The notes: a model not told the origin generated them from the sequence alone. A DNA stretch of 64,000 bases from Rhodoglobus vestalii (GCF_006788895.1 NZ_VFRA01000001.1:372001-436000); one strand, 5' to 3'; positions 29,393 to 37,983 are shown, counted from the stretch's first letter. Program-made: numbers and translations.

Positions 29393-30333
29393 GAGCGGGG
29401 TCCCCCCTCCGAAGCGGGGCCACGCCATCCGTAGACAGGCAGGTTGAACTTCTTGACAAGTCGGTCAGTGAATGGCCCTTGGGCGAGCCGCGCAAGGCGC
29501 ACGGGCACAGGCGATCGTCGCACGACCACTCTGGCGCCTCGGGGAAGATCGTGCGCCCGTCGTCCGTCGCACCACAGCACGCCGATTCCCATATTGCGAT
29601 CCATGACTTCAACGGCGAGTGCAGAGTCAGGCCCGACAACGATGGGGCGAGCGAAGAGGGCGTGGGCACTCAACGGGACAAGCAAAATGGCATCAAGGCT
29701 CGGCCACACGATGGGTCCGCCGGCCGAGAATGCGTAAGCAGTGGAACCGGTGGGGGTCGACATGACGACACCGTCGCAACCGAAGGATGTGAGGGGTCTT
29801 CCGTCGACTTCGATCACGACTTCGAGCATCCGCTCACGACTGGCTTTTTCGACGGTCGCCTCGTTGAGGGCCCAGGTTTCGTAGACGACCTCGGAGTCGA
29901 CTTTCACGCGCACGGCGAGTGTCATGCGCTCTTCAACGAGATAGTCGCGGGCAAGAGCGCGTTCAACAGTGGAGGTGAGCTCTTCGCGCTCACTCTCGGC
30001 CAGGAATCCGACGTGGCCCAGGTTGACGCCGAGCAGCGGTGCGCTGCAACCGCGAGTCAGTTCGGCCGCACGAAGAATCGTGCCATCGCCGCCAAGCACA
30101 ATCACGAGCTCTAGTTCGCCCGTCTCAACCTCATTGCCGAGGCGCGATACCGGTGACAGGCTCGGTTCCGCCTGAAGGATGGTCTCGTAGCTGTCAGGAG
30201 CAAGCACCGGAGTGAGGCCATCACTGATCAGCTGCCGGCACACAGCAATTGCGGCGGTCAGCGACTCAGCGCGACCAGTGTGCGCAATAATCAGGATGTG
30301 GCGATCGGAAGCGTGAGAGTTCTCGAACTGCAC
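29389..30333 (-). CDS. nadK: NAD kinase
   Basis: 314 aa. The signature GGDGTILRAAEL (preceded by LELVIVL) and GVNLGHVGFLAESE, then the conserved DGVVMSTPTGSTAYAFSAGGP, identify the family. It phosphorylates NAD to NADP. Start GTG 30333 (VQFENSHASDR). The stop overlaps recN. In related genomes tlyA lies directly upstream; here only a tlyA 3' relic at 30373-30426 does. Confidence 0.96.
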   Translation of the reverse strand: MQFENSHASDRHILIIAHTGRAESLTAAIAVCRQLISDGLTPVLAPDSYETILQAEPSLSPVSRLGNEVETGELELVIVLGGDGTILRAAELTRGCSAPLLGVNLGHVGFLAESEREELTSTVERALARDYLVEERMTLAVRVKVDSEVVYETWALNEATVEKASRERMLEVVIEVDGRPLTSFGCDGVVMSTPTGSTAYAFSAGGPIVWPSLDAILLVPLSAHALFARPIVVGPDSALAVEVMDRNMGIGVLWCDGRRAHDLPRGARVVVRRSPVPVRLARLAQGPFTDRLVKKFNLPVYGWRGPASEGGPRS

Positions 30334-30372
30334 CGTGCCCCTCTCATTCGCAGTGGTGGTTCATATCGGCTG

Positions 30373-30426
30373 TTAGGCGATAACAGAAACCTGTGTTAAC
30401 CATTCTGTCGGATTACTCGGCTCCAT
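30373..30426 (-). pseudogene. Relic of the tlyA 3' end
   Basis: Minus-strand codons read MEPSNPTEWLTQVSVIA-stop. The intact tlyA at 36043 ends GSNPTEWLGRVSGIA-stop. At DNA level TAACCATTCTGTCGGATT is identical (30397-30414 versus 36067-36084), and TTAGGCGAT at the stop is also shared; overall about 34 of 42 bases agree. Both copies face the same way, so they form direct repeats bounding the 5.6 kb segment that interrupts nadK and tlyA. This is 40 bases upstream of nadK. Confidence 0.8.
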
Positions 30427-30517
30427 GGCTCCGCTCTCGCACATTGGGGATTTTTCGCGAGAGCTCACCGATTCCGGTTGGGGCGCAGAACGAGTAGCCT
30501 GTGGAAAGGAGTCACCG

Positions 30518-31288
30518 ATGACCACAGAGCACGAACACACCCTTATTGCGTCGGTTCAGCGCGCTCTGCACTTGGTTGACATGGTGGCGAATGCGACACG
30601 GCCGATGCCGGTCAAGGCGCTGTCACAGGCATCCGGTCTGAGTCTGGGCACGACCTACAACATCGTGCGCACCCTGATCCATGAGGGCTACTTCTTCAAC
30701 GAGCCGGATGGCCTCGTGCTCGGCACCCGCTTTCCGACTCTCCGCCCCGGCCACGATGAAGGTGTCTTTCTCGCACGGGTGCGCAACACTCTCCGCTGCG
30801 TGACCGAGGAACTCGGCGCCACCGCCTACCTTTCGCGGTTTAGTGATGGCGAGGCACACATTATCGACATAGTGGATGCTGCACCAAACCCCCGGGTCGA
30901 ACTCTGGGTCGGCATCGACAACAGTGCCCACGCCACGGCGCTCGGCAAACAGCTTCTCGCCGAGCTCGACAATGAGGGGCGCCTCGATTACTTGTCGCGG
31001 CATCCGCTTGCCAAACTCACCCGTCACACCATCAGTGACCGCCGGATTCTGCTTGCACAGCTCGAGCACCACGCCGACGCCGCCATCGACCGGGAAGAGT
31101 ATGTCATCGGCTACACCTGCATCGCAGTTCCGGTGCGGGCGCCTGGGGTTACTGCGTCGATCGCGGTGTCGCTGTCCTCCAACATGACATCGGTCGATCT
31201 GGATGCCATGGTACGGCGCATGAAGACATTGGCCGCCAAGCTGTCTCTCCAGTTGGGTGCCGACCGGTTCGGGCAGTTCACTATCTGA
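30518..31288 (+). CDS. IclR-family transcriptional regulator
   Basis: 256 aa from ATG 30518, with GAAAGGAG eight bases upstream (earlier starts have no such site). N-terminal winged helix: SVQRALHLVDMVANATRPMP, VKALSQASGLSLGTTYNIVRTLIHEGYF. C-terminal effector domain: ATAYLSRFSDGEAHIIDIVD, HATALGKQLLAEL, EEYVIGYTCIAVPVRAPG. Divergent from nadK and directly upstream of the E1-alpha gene, it probably controls the dehydrogenase genes in response to a small acid. Confidence 0.88.
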   Translation: MTTEHEHTLIASVQRALHLVDMVANATRPMPVKALSQASGLSLGTTYNIVRTLIHEGYFFNEPDGLVLGTRFPTLRPGHDEGVFLARVRNTLRCVTEELGATAYLSRFSDGEAHIIDIVDAAPNPRVELWVGIDNSAHATALGKQLLAELDNEGRLDYLSRHPLAKLTRHTISDRRILLAQLEHHADAAIDREEYVIGYTCIAVPVRAPGVTASIAVSLSSNMTSVDLDAMVRRMKTLAAKLSLQLGADRFGQFTI

Positions 31289-31391
31289 AATCCTGACCCT
31301 GTCATCTCCTCTGCCCCGGTCATAAAGTGAAGTTCACACCGTGTGACGGAGCACCCGCCTCGCCGCACGCCCCCGACTGCGAGGAGAAGCA

Positions 31392-32399
31392 ATGACGCTC
31401 TATCCCGAGCTCACCGACGATAAACGTCGTGAGATGTTGACAACGATGGTGCTGATTCGCACCTATGAGGAGGCGATCCTTAGGGAGTACCACGCCGACA
31501 AGAGTCCCGGCTTCGATATTGGAGCCGGACTCGTCCCTGGTGAGATGCACCTGTCCGCCGGGCAGGAGCCGGTGGCGGCGGGCCTTGGCCTGCACCTAAC
31601 CAAAGACGACGCCATGACGGCGTCCCACCGGCTGCACCACGTGGCCATCGCGAAGGGTGTGCGGCTGCGCGAAATGACTGCGGAGATATTCGGTCGCGAG
31701 ACCGGGCTCGGCCGCGGTCGCGGCGGGCACATGCACCTATTCGACCCGGAGACGCACTTCTCCTGCTCCGGCATCGTCGGCGAGGGACTGCCGCCGGCAC
31801 TCGGTCAGGCGTTCGCGTTCCAGCGGCGCGGCACCGACCGGGTCGCTGTCGCAGTCGCGGGCGAGGGAGCGGCCAACCAGGGTGCGTTCCACGAGTCCCT
31901 CAACCTCGCCGCACTCTGGAAGCTGCCCGTCGTCTTCGTGATCGAAGACAACGATTGGGGAATCTCGGTTCCGCGCGCGCAGTCGACTTCGGTCACCTCA
32001 AATGCGGTGCGCGGCGCCGCATACGGAATGCCGGGCATCCGTGTTGAAGAGAATTCGGTCGAGGGCGTGTATGAGGCCGCCGGCGAGGCGATCGCTCGCG
32101 CCCGTGCTGGCGAGGGCCCCTCGCTGATTGAAGTGCACACGCTGCGGCTGTGGGGCCACTTCGAGGGGGACGCCCAGGGCTATCGCACCGATTTGGAGGG
32201 AGTGCCGGGCCGAGACCCGCTGCCGACCTACAAGAATACGCTGACGTCGCTGGGACTCATCACTGACAGCGACTACGCCGCTATGCAGTCATCCGCATCG
32301 GAGTTGGTCGAAGACGCCATTGACTTCGCCAAAGAATCGCCGACGCCCAACCCCGCCGACGCACTTAAGTACGTCTTCGCCGAAGGAGCACTCTCATGA
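31392..32399 (+). CDS. 2-oxoacid/acetoin dehydrogenase E1 component, alpha subunit
   Basis: 335 aa. TPP-binding GEGAANQGAFHESLNLAALW...VIEDND fits the GDGxxN motif with Glu replacing Asp; GLGRGRGGHMHLFD and the cofactor loop SGIVGEGLPPALGQ are typical of AcoA/PdhA. Preceded by GAGGAGAAGC. Forms a heterotetramer with the beta subunit to decarboxylate a 2-oxoacid or acetoin. Substrate cannot be fixed from sequence: E1 pairs linked to single lipoyl domains are often acetoin type. The start overlaps nothing upstream; the stop overlaps the beta gene (ATGA). Confidence 0.9.
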   Translation: MTLYPELTDDKRREMLTTMVLIRTYEEAILREYHADKSPGFDIGAGLVPGEMHLSAGQEPVAAGLGLHLTKDDAMTASHRLHHVAIAKGVRLREMTAEIFGRETGLGRGRGGHMHLFDPETHFSCSGIVGEGLPPALGQAFAFQRRGTDRVAVAVAGEGAANQGAFHESLNLAALWKLPVVFVIEDNDWGISVPRAQSTSVTSNAVRGAAYGMPGIRVEENSVEGVYEAAGEAIARARAGEGPSLIEVHTLRLWGHFEGDAQGYRTDLEGVPGRDPLPTYKNTLTSLGLITDSDYAAMQSSASELVEDAIDFAKESPTPNPADALKYVFAEGALS

Positions 32400-33454
32400 G
32401 CACAACTATTCACACCACCAGTCAGGCTCTCCCCGTCGAACCCGAGGCTGGCAAACGCAAGCTGTCGACGGCCAAGGCCATTCAGGAGGCCATCGCGCAG
32501 CAGATGCGAACCGACGATTCGGTGTTTGTGATGGGCGAGGATGTCGGCCCGTACGGTGGCATCTTCTCCTCAACCACCGGACTGATCGAGGAGTTCGGAC
32601 CCACCCGCATCATCGACACGCCCATCTCGGAGACGGCGTTCATCGGAACCGGAATCGGTGCAGCGGTCGAGGGAATGCGTCCGATCGTCGAGTTGATGTT
32701 CGTCGACTTCTTCGGCGTCTGCATGGACCAGATATACAACCACATGGCGAAGATCCACTACGAGTCCGGCGGCAACGTGCAGGTGCCCATGGTGCTGATG
32801 ACGGCGACTGGCGGCGGATATTCTGACGGTGCGCAGCACTCCCAGTCGCTCTGGGGTACCTTCGCGCATCTGCCGGGCATGAAGGTTGTCGTGCCGTCGA
32901 GCCCGTATGACGCGAAGGGTCTGATGACGGCGGCGATCCGGTCAAACGATCCAGTCGTCTTCATGTTCCACAAGGGTGTGATGGGTCTCGGCTGGATGAA
33001 GAAGAACAAGCGGTCCATCGGCGCTGTGCCTGAAGAACCGTACGAGGTGCCGATTGGCAAGGCACGCGTGGCCAGGGAGGGCACGGATGTCACGATCGTG
33101 ACGCTGTCGCTGTCGGTGCACCACAGCCTCGATGTCGCCGAGAAACTCGAGAAGGAGGGCATCAGCGTGGAGGTTATCGACCTGCGCAGCCTGGTTCCAC
33201 TGGACCGTGACGCGATTGTGGCATCCGTGTCGAAGACCGGACGTCTGATCGTTGTCGACGAGGACTACCAGTCGTTCGGTGTCTCTGGCGAGGTGATCGC
33301 CTCGGTCGCCGAGCGTCAGCCGGAGCTGCTGAAGCACGTCGCGCGCGTGTGCGTCCCGGATGTGCCTCTCCCCTACGCGAGCCAGCTCGAGTATGCGGTG
33401 CTTCCCACACCGGCCCGCATCGAGGCGGCGGTTCGTGAGGCAGTCGCCTCGTGA
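32396..33454 (+). CDS. 2-oxoacid/acetoin dehydrogenase E1 component, beta subunit
   Basis: 352 aa. Characteristic stretches: MGEDVGPYGGIFSSTTGLIEEFG, TPISETAFIGTGIGAAVEGMRP, EGG-like VELMFVDFFGVCMDQIYNH, and C-terminal transketolase domain VEVIDLRSLVPLDRDAIVAS, VDEDYQSFGVSGEV. Translationally coupled to the alpha subunit and to the following lipoyl carrier (GTGA overlap at 33451). A 30-residue N-terminal extension precedes the first conserved block. Confidence 0.92.
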   Translation: MSTTIHTTSQALPVEPEAGKRKLSTAKAIQEAIAQQMRTDDSVFVMGEDVGPYGGIFSSTTGLIEEFGPTRIIDTPISETAFIGTGIGAAVEGMRPIVELMFVDFFGVCMDQIYNHMAKIHYESGGNVQVPMVLMTATGGGYSDGAQHSQSLWGTFAHLPGMKVVVPSSPYDAKGLMTAAIRSNDPVVFMFHKGVMGLGWMKKNKRSIGAVPEEPYEVPIGKARVAREGTDVTIVTLSLSVHHSLDVAEKLEKEGISVEVIDLRSLVPLDRDAIVASVSKTGRLIVVDEDYQSFGVSGEVIASVAERQPELLKHVARVCVPDVPLPYASQLEYAVLPTPARIEAAVREAVAS

Positions 33455-33681
33455 GTGACGTGATCTTTCCCAAGATGTCGGCTGCCGCGGATGCGACGGG
33501 TGTGGTCATCACGTGGTTCGTCGATTCGGGCGACGAGGTGACGCCGTCGACTCTCATCGCCGAGGTGGCGGTCGACAAGGTGGATGCCGAGATATACCCG
33601 GAAACAGCCGGCACGATCACTGTTTTGGTTGGCGAGGAAGAAGAGGTGCCCCAGGGCAGCGTGATCGCGACGGTTGCATAG
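33451..33681 (+). CDS. Free-standing lipoyl-domain carrier protein
   Basis: 76 aa, a single lipoyl/biotinyl hammerhead: VIFPKMSAAADATGVVITWF, ...VDKVDAEIYPETAGTI, VPQGSVIATVA. The modifiable Lys is in VDKVDAE. It lacks the peripheral-subunit-binding and acyltransferase parts of E2, and no E2 core or E3 follows in the window. Therefore it may serve as a swinging arm for an E2 encoded elsewhere, or carry an activated aldehyde unit to another enzyme. It ends naturally with a stop at 33679-33681; no adjacent E2 relic is visible in the next 120 bases. Confidence 0.85.
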   Translation: MSDVIFPKMSAAADATGVVITWFVDSGDEVTPSTLIAEVAVDKVDAEIYPETAGTITVLVGEEEEVPQGSVIATVA

Positions 33682-33805
33682 TTGCGCAATCTCGTGGGTA
33701 TCCGCTCGCTGATATCGCCGCCCTGCAAGTGATTCTGGGGATTTTGCTCGGGAGGATCCGGGCAGCCCTCGATTGGACGTGTTGATAGGTCACGCTCAGC
33801 GCCCC

Positions 33806-33825
33806 CAATACCTCTAGGGGTATTG
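33806..33825. promoter_or_regulatory. CsoR-type copper operator
   Basis: CAATACCTCTAGGGGTATTG is a palindrome with one mismatch and matches the TACCC(C)TAGGGGTA core of CsoR boxes known from actinobacteria. It lies 38 bases before the start of the SHOCT gene that opens the multicopper oxidase operon. No csoR gene is in the window. Confidence 0.75.
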
Positions 33826-33863
33826 TGGGGTTAAGCGTGACTACATGAGAGGAACTAAAGCTG

Positions 33864-34115
33864 ATGATGTGGGGCTACGGAAATATGGGATGGGCCTGGG
33901 GATACGGGCTGCTGGCACTAGCAGGCGTCGCCCTGCTCATTTATGTCATTGTTCGTTTACTGTCAAAGAAATCCGAGAGCGACAACACACGATCTTCTCC
34001 GAGGCAAGCTGATTCATCCGCTGCTAGGCGAATCCTAGAGGAGCGTTTCGCTCGTGGGGAGCTCACCGCGGAACAGTACCGTGAACAGTTGCGGGTCCTT
34101 GACGAATCGCCATAA
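33864..34115 (+). CDS. SHOCT-domain small membrane protein of the copper operon
   Basis: 83 aa. A Trp/Gly/Tyr-rich start MMWGYGNMGWAWGYG leads into one membrane helix (LLALAGVALLIYVIVRLL), a charged linker, then a C-terminal SHOCT motif AARRILEERFARGELTAEQY. SHOCT domains act as short oligomerisation or interaction modules. The Met-rich N terminus might bind copper (inference). The stop TAA shares one base with the multicopper oxidase ATG (TAATG), giving translational coupling. Confidence 0.8.
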   Translation: MMWGYGNMGWAWGYGLLALAGVALLIYVIVRLLSKKSESDNTRSSPRQADSSAARRILEERFARGELTAEQYREQLRVLDESP

Positions 34116-35587
34116 TGCCCAGGCTTAGTCGCCGTAACGCACTGATCCTCGGCGGTGTCGGCATCGCAGGCGCGGCTGCGGGGGCAACCGGATTCTTCGC
34201 CAACCAACGCCTCTCATCGACCTCGTCGTCAGCAACAACCTCCGGGAACGCCCTCGTTGAGCCCACAGAGCTACACAGCGTCAATGGTGCCCTCGACGTC
34301 GCCCTCAAGTCTTCACCCCAGCAGGTGACCATCGCCGGCCGTGACGTTCGTGCGCTGAGTTATAACGGTGGGGTGCCCGGCCCCACACTGCGCGTTCGAG
34401 CCGGCGACACCCTCAGCGTGAGTCTTCGAAATGGTCTGAAAGATCCAAGCAATCTGCACGTACACGGCCTACATGTGTCGCCCGAGAACAATAGCGACAA
34501 CATGTTCATCACCGTCGCAGCCGGCGACTCCTTCGACTACCAGTATGAGCTGCCCGCCAACCACCCCCCGGGCGTCTATTGGTATCACCCACACCTCCAC
34601 GGTTTCGTCGCCGACCAGGTGTTCGGTGGCCTCTACGGCGCGATCATCGTTGAAGACCCCGAACCCATCCCTGCCGACCGGGAGCGTGTCCTCGTCATCT
34701 CCGACATCACCCTCGATTCCGCCGGAAATATTCCCTCGGCCACACCGATGGAAAAAATGTCTGGACGCGAGGGGGAGCTCGTCCTCGTTAATGGGCAACT
34801 CACCCCCGGCATCGCTACCCGTCCCGGCGAACGGGAACGATGGCGCATCGTCAATGCCTGTGTATCCCGCTACCTGCGACTGCGCCTCGACGGGCAAAAG
34901 TTGACCCTCCTGGGTGTCGACTCCGGACGTTTCGAATCTGCGCGCGAGGTCAACAAGGTTGTGCTGGCGCCCGGCAACCGGGCAGACCTCCTCGTCACCG
35001 GCAGCGCTGGCACCTCCACACTGAGTGCCCTCAGCTACGACCGCGGATCGGCCGGCGGAATGATGATGGGTGGCGGCAGCTCTCGTGGCGCCGACGAAAT
35101 CGCCCTAGCCACACTCACGGTGGCGGGTGAGGCCGTTGCCCCAGTCGCCGCCATCCCCAACCAGCCGGTTCCGCGTGACCTCCGCAGCGCTACCGTAACC
35201 GCCCGGCGTGAGCTGGTGTTCGCGATGGGAACGGGAATGGGAATGGGAATGGGCGGTGGCATGATGTCGCCCACGATCAACGGTCGCGCATTCGATGCCA
35301 GCCGGATCGACACGACAGTGCAATTCGACAGCGTCGAGGAATGGCTGTTAACAAATACCAGCACACTGGATCATCCCGTGCACCTGCACGTGTGGCCGAT
35401 GCAGATCATCGAACAGGATGGGCGGCCCGTCGACACCATGATGTGGCAGGACGTCGTGAACGTTCCCGCGCGCAGCTCCACGCGTGTACGGATCGCGTTT
35501 GATGATTTTAGTGGACGAACCGTGTACCACTGCCACATCCTCGACCACGAAGACGACGGGATGATGGGAATCATTAATGCAAACTGA
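34115..35587 (+). CDS. Multicopper oxidase, Tat-exported (CueO/CopA-like)
   Basis: 490 aa. Twin-arginine signal SRRNALILGGVGIAGAAAG at the N terminus. Four copper-binding histidine clusters are visible: HVHGLHVS, YWYHPHLHGFVADQ, HPVHLHVWPMQ and VYHCHILDHEDDGMMG, giving type 1, 2 and 3 centres with the axial Met in the last motif. A Met/Gly-rich run MGTGMGMGMGGGMM near residue 370 resembles cuprous-ion-binding loops. The likely role is periplasmic/extracytoplasmic oxidation of Cu(I). In operon with SHOCT and DUF302 genes under the CsoR-like box. Confidence 0.92.
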   Translation: MPRLSRRNALILGGVGIAGAAAGATGFFANQRLSSTSSSATTSGNALVEPTELHSVNGALDVALKSSPQQVTIAGRDVRALSYNGGVPGPTLRVRAGDTLSVSLRNGLKDPSNLHVHGLHVSPENNSDNMFITVAAGDSFDYQYELPANHPPGVYWYHPHLHGFVADQVFGGLYGAIIVEDPEPIPADRERVLVISDITLDSAGNIPSATPMEKMSGREGELVLVNGQLTPGIATRPGERERWRIVNACVSRYLRLRLDGQKLTLLGVDSGRFESAREVNKVVLAPGNRADLLVTGSAGTSTLSALSYDRGSAGGMMMGGGSSRGADEIALATLTVAGEAVAPVAAIPNQPVPRDLRSATVTARRELVFAMGTGMGMGMGGGMMSPTINGRAFDASRIDTTVQFDSVEEWLLTNTSTLDHPVHLHVWPMQIIEQDGRPVDTMMWQDVVNVPARSSTRVRIAFDDFSGRTVYHCHILDHEDDGMMGIINAN

Positions 35588-35603
35588 CAATGAGGAGGAC
35601 CGC

Positions 35604-36026
35604 ATGAACTATGCACACACCATCACCGTTTCGTTGCCCTATGAGGAAGCAGTCTCCAGAGTGAAACAAGAACTCGAACACCAAGGGTTCGGCGTTCTTA
35701 CTGAAATAGACATCCACTCCACGTTCGAAGCGAAGCTTGGCGTCGAAAGCGCACAGACGCTCGGCGATTACGTGATCTTGGGCGCGTGCAACCCGGTCCT
35801 CGCTGAACAGGCACTCGCCGCAGAGCCCGACCTGGGATTGCTGTTACCGTGCAACGTGGTCATCAGACGAAGCCCGTCAGCACACACCACTACGATTCAA
35901 GCCATCAATCCGCAAACGATGGTGCAACTGAGCGCTGCCCCGGAAATCCAGAACGTTGCAGACCACGCCGATGAACGTCTTCTCGCCGCGCTGGCCGCCC
36001 TGGAAGAAGAGAGCAGCAGCAAATAG
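35604..36026 (+). CDS. DUF302 domain protein
   Basis: 140 aa from ATG 35604, preceded by GAGGAGG at 35592-35598 (the earlier in-frame start overlaps the oxidase end). Conserved DUF302 features: YEEAVSRVKQELEHQGFGVLTEIDI, then LGDYVILGACNPVLAEQALAAEPDLGLLLPCNVVIR. DUF302 proteins recur with copper or redox stress genes in many bacteria; the biochemical role is unknown. Third gene of the copper operon; it converges with tlyA (16 bases between stops). Confidence 0.85.
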   Translation: MNYAHTITVSLPYEEAVSRVKQELEHQGFGVLTEIDIHSTFEAKLGVESAQTLGDYVILGACNPVLAEQALAAEPDLGLLLPCNVVIRRSPSAHTTTIQAINPQTMVQLSAAPEIQNVADHADERLLAALAALEEESSSK

Positions 36027-36042
36027 TTAGGGTTTTCAGTAT

Positions 36043-36837
36043 TTAGGCGATGCCAGAGACGCGGCCTAACCATTCTGTCGGATTGCTGCCTGATCGTGCG
36101 CTCAACCAGACCAGATATTCACGGTTTCCCGCATTTCCGGCAATTGGGGAGGAGATAACCCCGGCTGTGCCGAGTCCAAGATCCCACGCCGCCCAGAGCA
36201 CACCCATAATCGCTTCGTCGCGCAGCGCCGCCCCGTGCACGATCCCCTCGCGAATGTTGGTGCGGCCTACCTCAAACTGTGGCTTAACGAGCAGAACGTA
36301 GTCTGCGGCATCCCCCACCGACGCGTGCAAAGCTGGCAGAACAGTGCGCAAGGAAATGAACGACAGATCAGAAACCACCAGCGTGGGAGTCTCTGATGTC
36401 CCACTCAGCTCGGCAAGCGACTGCGCGGTGAGATAGCGGGCATTCTCCCGCTCAATCACGCGCACACGAGCATCCGAGCGGATGGGGTCGACAAGTTGAC
36501 CGTGACCCACGTCGAGGGCGATCACTTCGCGGGCACCGCGTTCCAGCAATACCTGGGTGAAGCCGCCAGTGGACGCTCCAACATCCAAGGCGAGCACGCT
36601 GTTGGTATCGATGCCAAAGGAGTCGATGGCGGCCACCAGTTTGTGTGCGGCACGACTGACGTAGTGGTCAGTTTCTGCAACCTTGATCGCCTGCGTTTCG
36701 GCAACCGGGGTCGACGCTTTCGGCACCGCAACCCTGTCAACCGTCACGAGCCCATCAGCAATGAGTTTTGCGGCGTGCGTGCGTGAGCGTGCAAGGCCGC
36801 GAGCGGCAAGAGCCGCATCTAGGCGCATGCTAGCCAT
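36043..36837 (-). CDS. tlyA: 16S/23S rRNA 2'-O-methyltransferase TlyA
   Basis: 264 aa. N-terminal S4 domain: RLDAALAARGLARSRTHAAKLIADGLVTVD; SAM-binding methyltransferase: VLALDVGASTGGFTQVLLERGA, VIALDVGHGQLVDPIR, LVVSDLSFISLRTVLPAL, VLLVKPQFEV. It methylates cytidine 2'-O in rRNA, the target context of capreomycin in Mycobacterium. The start is at 36837 (MASMRLD) or 36828; the former overlaps the upstream stop. Its 3' end is repeated near nadK (30373-30426). Confidence 0.95.
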   Translation of the reverse strand: MASMRLDAALAARGLARSRTHAAKLIADGLVTVDRVAVPKASTPVAETQAIKVAETDHYVSRAAHKLVAAIDSFGIDTNSVLALDVGASTGGFTQVLLERGAREVIALDVGHGQLVDPIRSDARVRVIERENARYLTAQSLAELSGTSETPTLVVSDLSFISLRTVLPALHASVGDAADYVLLVKPQFEVGRTNIREGIVHGAALRDEAIMGVLWAAWDLGLGTAGVISSPIAGNAGNREYLVWLSARSGSNPTEWLGRVSGIA

Positions 36838-36982
36838 GGCGCGGGAACGAATCTTTGCCGTCAAGCTGCTGCTGCAGTTCGTCATGAATCTGCGTAAAGG
36901 CGACAGCCCTCAACTCAAGCGGCTGATCCTCGATGAGGTTCAGTCGTGACATCAGTTCGTCGACAGGTGATTCAGCGCTCAT
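36830..36982 (-). CDS. Small conserved protein between HAD phosphatase and tlyA
   Basis: 50 aa: an acidic helical peptide (DELMSRLNLIEDQPLELRAV, then AFTQIHDELQQQLD). ATG 36982 with GTGAGC before it; the HAD gene stop is only two bases upstream. A small protein of this size occupies the same position in M. tuberculosis (Rv1693, between Rv1692 and tlyA), which supports it as real. Function unknown. Confidence 0.7.
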   Translation of the reverse strand: MSAESPVDELMSRLNLIEDQPLELRAVAFTQIHDELQQQLDGKDSFPRHG

Positions 36983-36984
36983 GC

Positions 36985-37983
36985 TCACGAATATAGCGCC
37001 GCGGGCACCTCGAGGGCGTAGATGGCGCTCCCCGAGTTCCAAATTGCTGCGCATCCTGCCCGCAGACGGTCGATGGATGTTCCGGCCGACGTCACGGTCA
37101 GTCGTTGAGTTTCGAGGCGCACACTCGCCGTTCCCACTGTCGTCACCACGGCGGCGCCGTCATGCGTGACCACGGTCTCTGGATATGGCTCATGTAGCCC
37201 CCGCAGGTCATCGACGATCATCGTCGGACGCTCCTCGGGGATCGCTGCGAGCACCTGCTTCGCCTGGTCAATGCCGGTCAGCACGAGCAGCGAGGGGATA
37301 CCGGCCCTGTTCGCCCCAAGAATGTCGGTGTCAAGGCGGTCGCCAATCATCAGCGCTTCCCGTGATTTGTAGCGGGTGAACGCTTCTTCAAAGATCGCTA
37401 CTTCTGGCTTACCTGCCACGATCGGGAGTCGACCGACTGCGGTGTGCACGGCAGAAACGAGTGTTCCATTTCCGGGCGCGGTGCCGCGCGCCTGAGGGAT
37501 CGTCCAGTCAGTGTTGGTGGCAATCCATGGGATGCCGGCGGCGCCGCCCTTCAGCGCGAACGCGGCTTCGGCGAGGTCTTTCCACGCAACCTCAGGAGCA
37601 AAGCCCTGAACCACTGCGGCGGGCGAATCTTCTGCCGAACGCGTCACGACAAAGCCGGACTTCTCGAGCTCACTGGTGAGCCCGTCTCCCCCAACGACCA
37701 TAACCGTGGATCCGGCAGGAATCAGTTCGCGCAGCAACCCCATCGCTGCCTGCGGCGAGGTCACCACATCTCGGGCTTCTACCTGCACACCGAGCTCACC
37801 GAGATGAGCGGCGACGGATGCGTCAGTGCGCGACGCATTGTTGGTGATGTACGCAACCTGTGCGCCCCGGATCGCGTTGATGCTGTCTACGGCGTACGGA
37901 ATCGCATCCGCACCGCGATACACCACGCCATCAAGATCGGCGAGAACTAGCGCAATGCCGGTAAGCGGTGTCCTAGTTGACAC
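36985..37983 (-). CDS. HAD-superfamily IIA phosphatase
   Basis: 332 aa from GTG 37983. HAD motif I VLADLDGVVYRG, motif II YITNNAS, and motifs III/IV in AGKPEVAIFEEAFTRY and IGDRLDTDILGANRAGI. The cap-type IIA fold includes 4-nitrophenyl phosphatase and glycerol 3-phosphate phosphatase (Rv1692 type). The likely substrate is a small phosphoester; not determinable here. The C-terminal 60 residues differ from the short versions of the family. The start overlaps the end of the TPR gene by 11 bases. Confidence 0.88.
   Translation of the reverse strand: MSTRTPLTGIALVLADLDGVVYRGADAIPYAVDSINAIRGAQVAYITNNASRTDASVAAHLGELGVQVEARDVVTSPQAAMGLLRELIPAGSTVMVVGGDGLTSELEKSGFVVTRSAEDSPAAVVQGFAPEVAWKDLAEAAFALKGGAAGIPWIATNTDWTIPQARGTAPGNGTLVSAVHTAVGRLPIVAGKPEVAIFEEAFTRYKSREALMIGDRLDTDILGANRAGIPSLLVLTGIDQAKQVLAAIPEERPTMIVDDLRGLHEPYPETVVTHDGAAVVTTVGTASVRLETQRLTVTSAGTSIDRLRAGCAAIWNSGSAIYALEVPAALYS

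Noticed and set aside
33513..33785. Plus-strand ORF downstream of and overlapping the lipoyl gene as an E2 continuation
   Set aside because: It is in another frame, has no E2 motif and overlaps the lipoyl domain throughout its first half.
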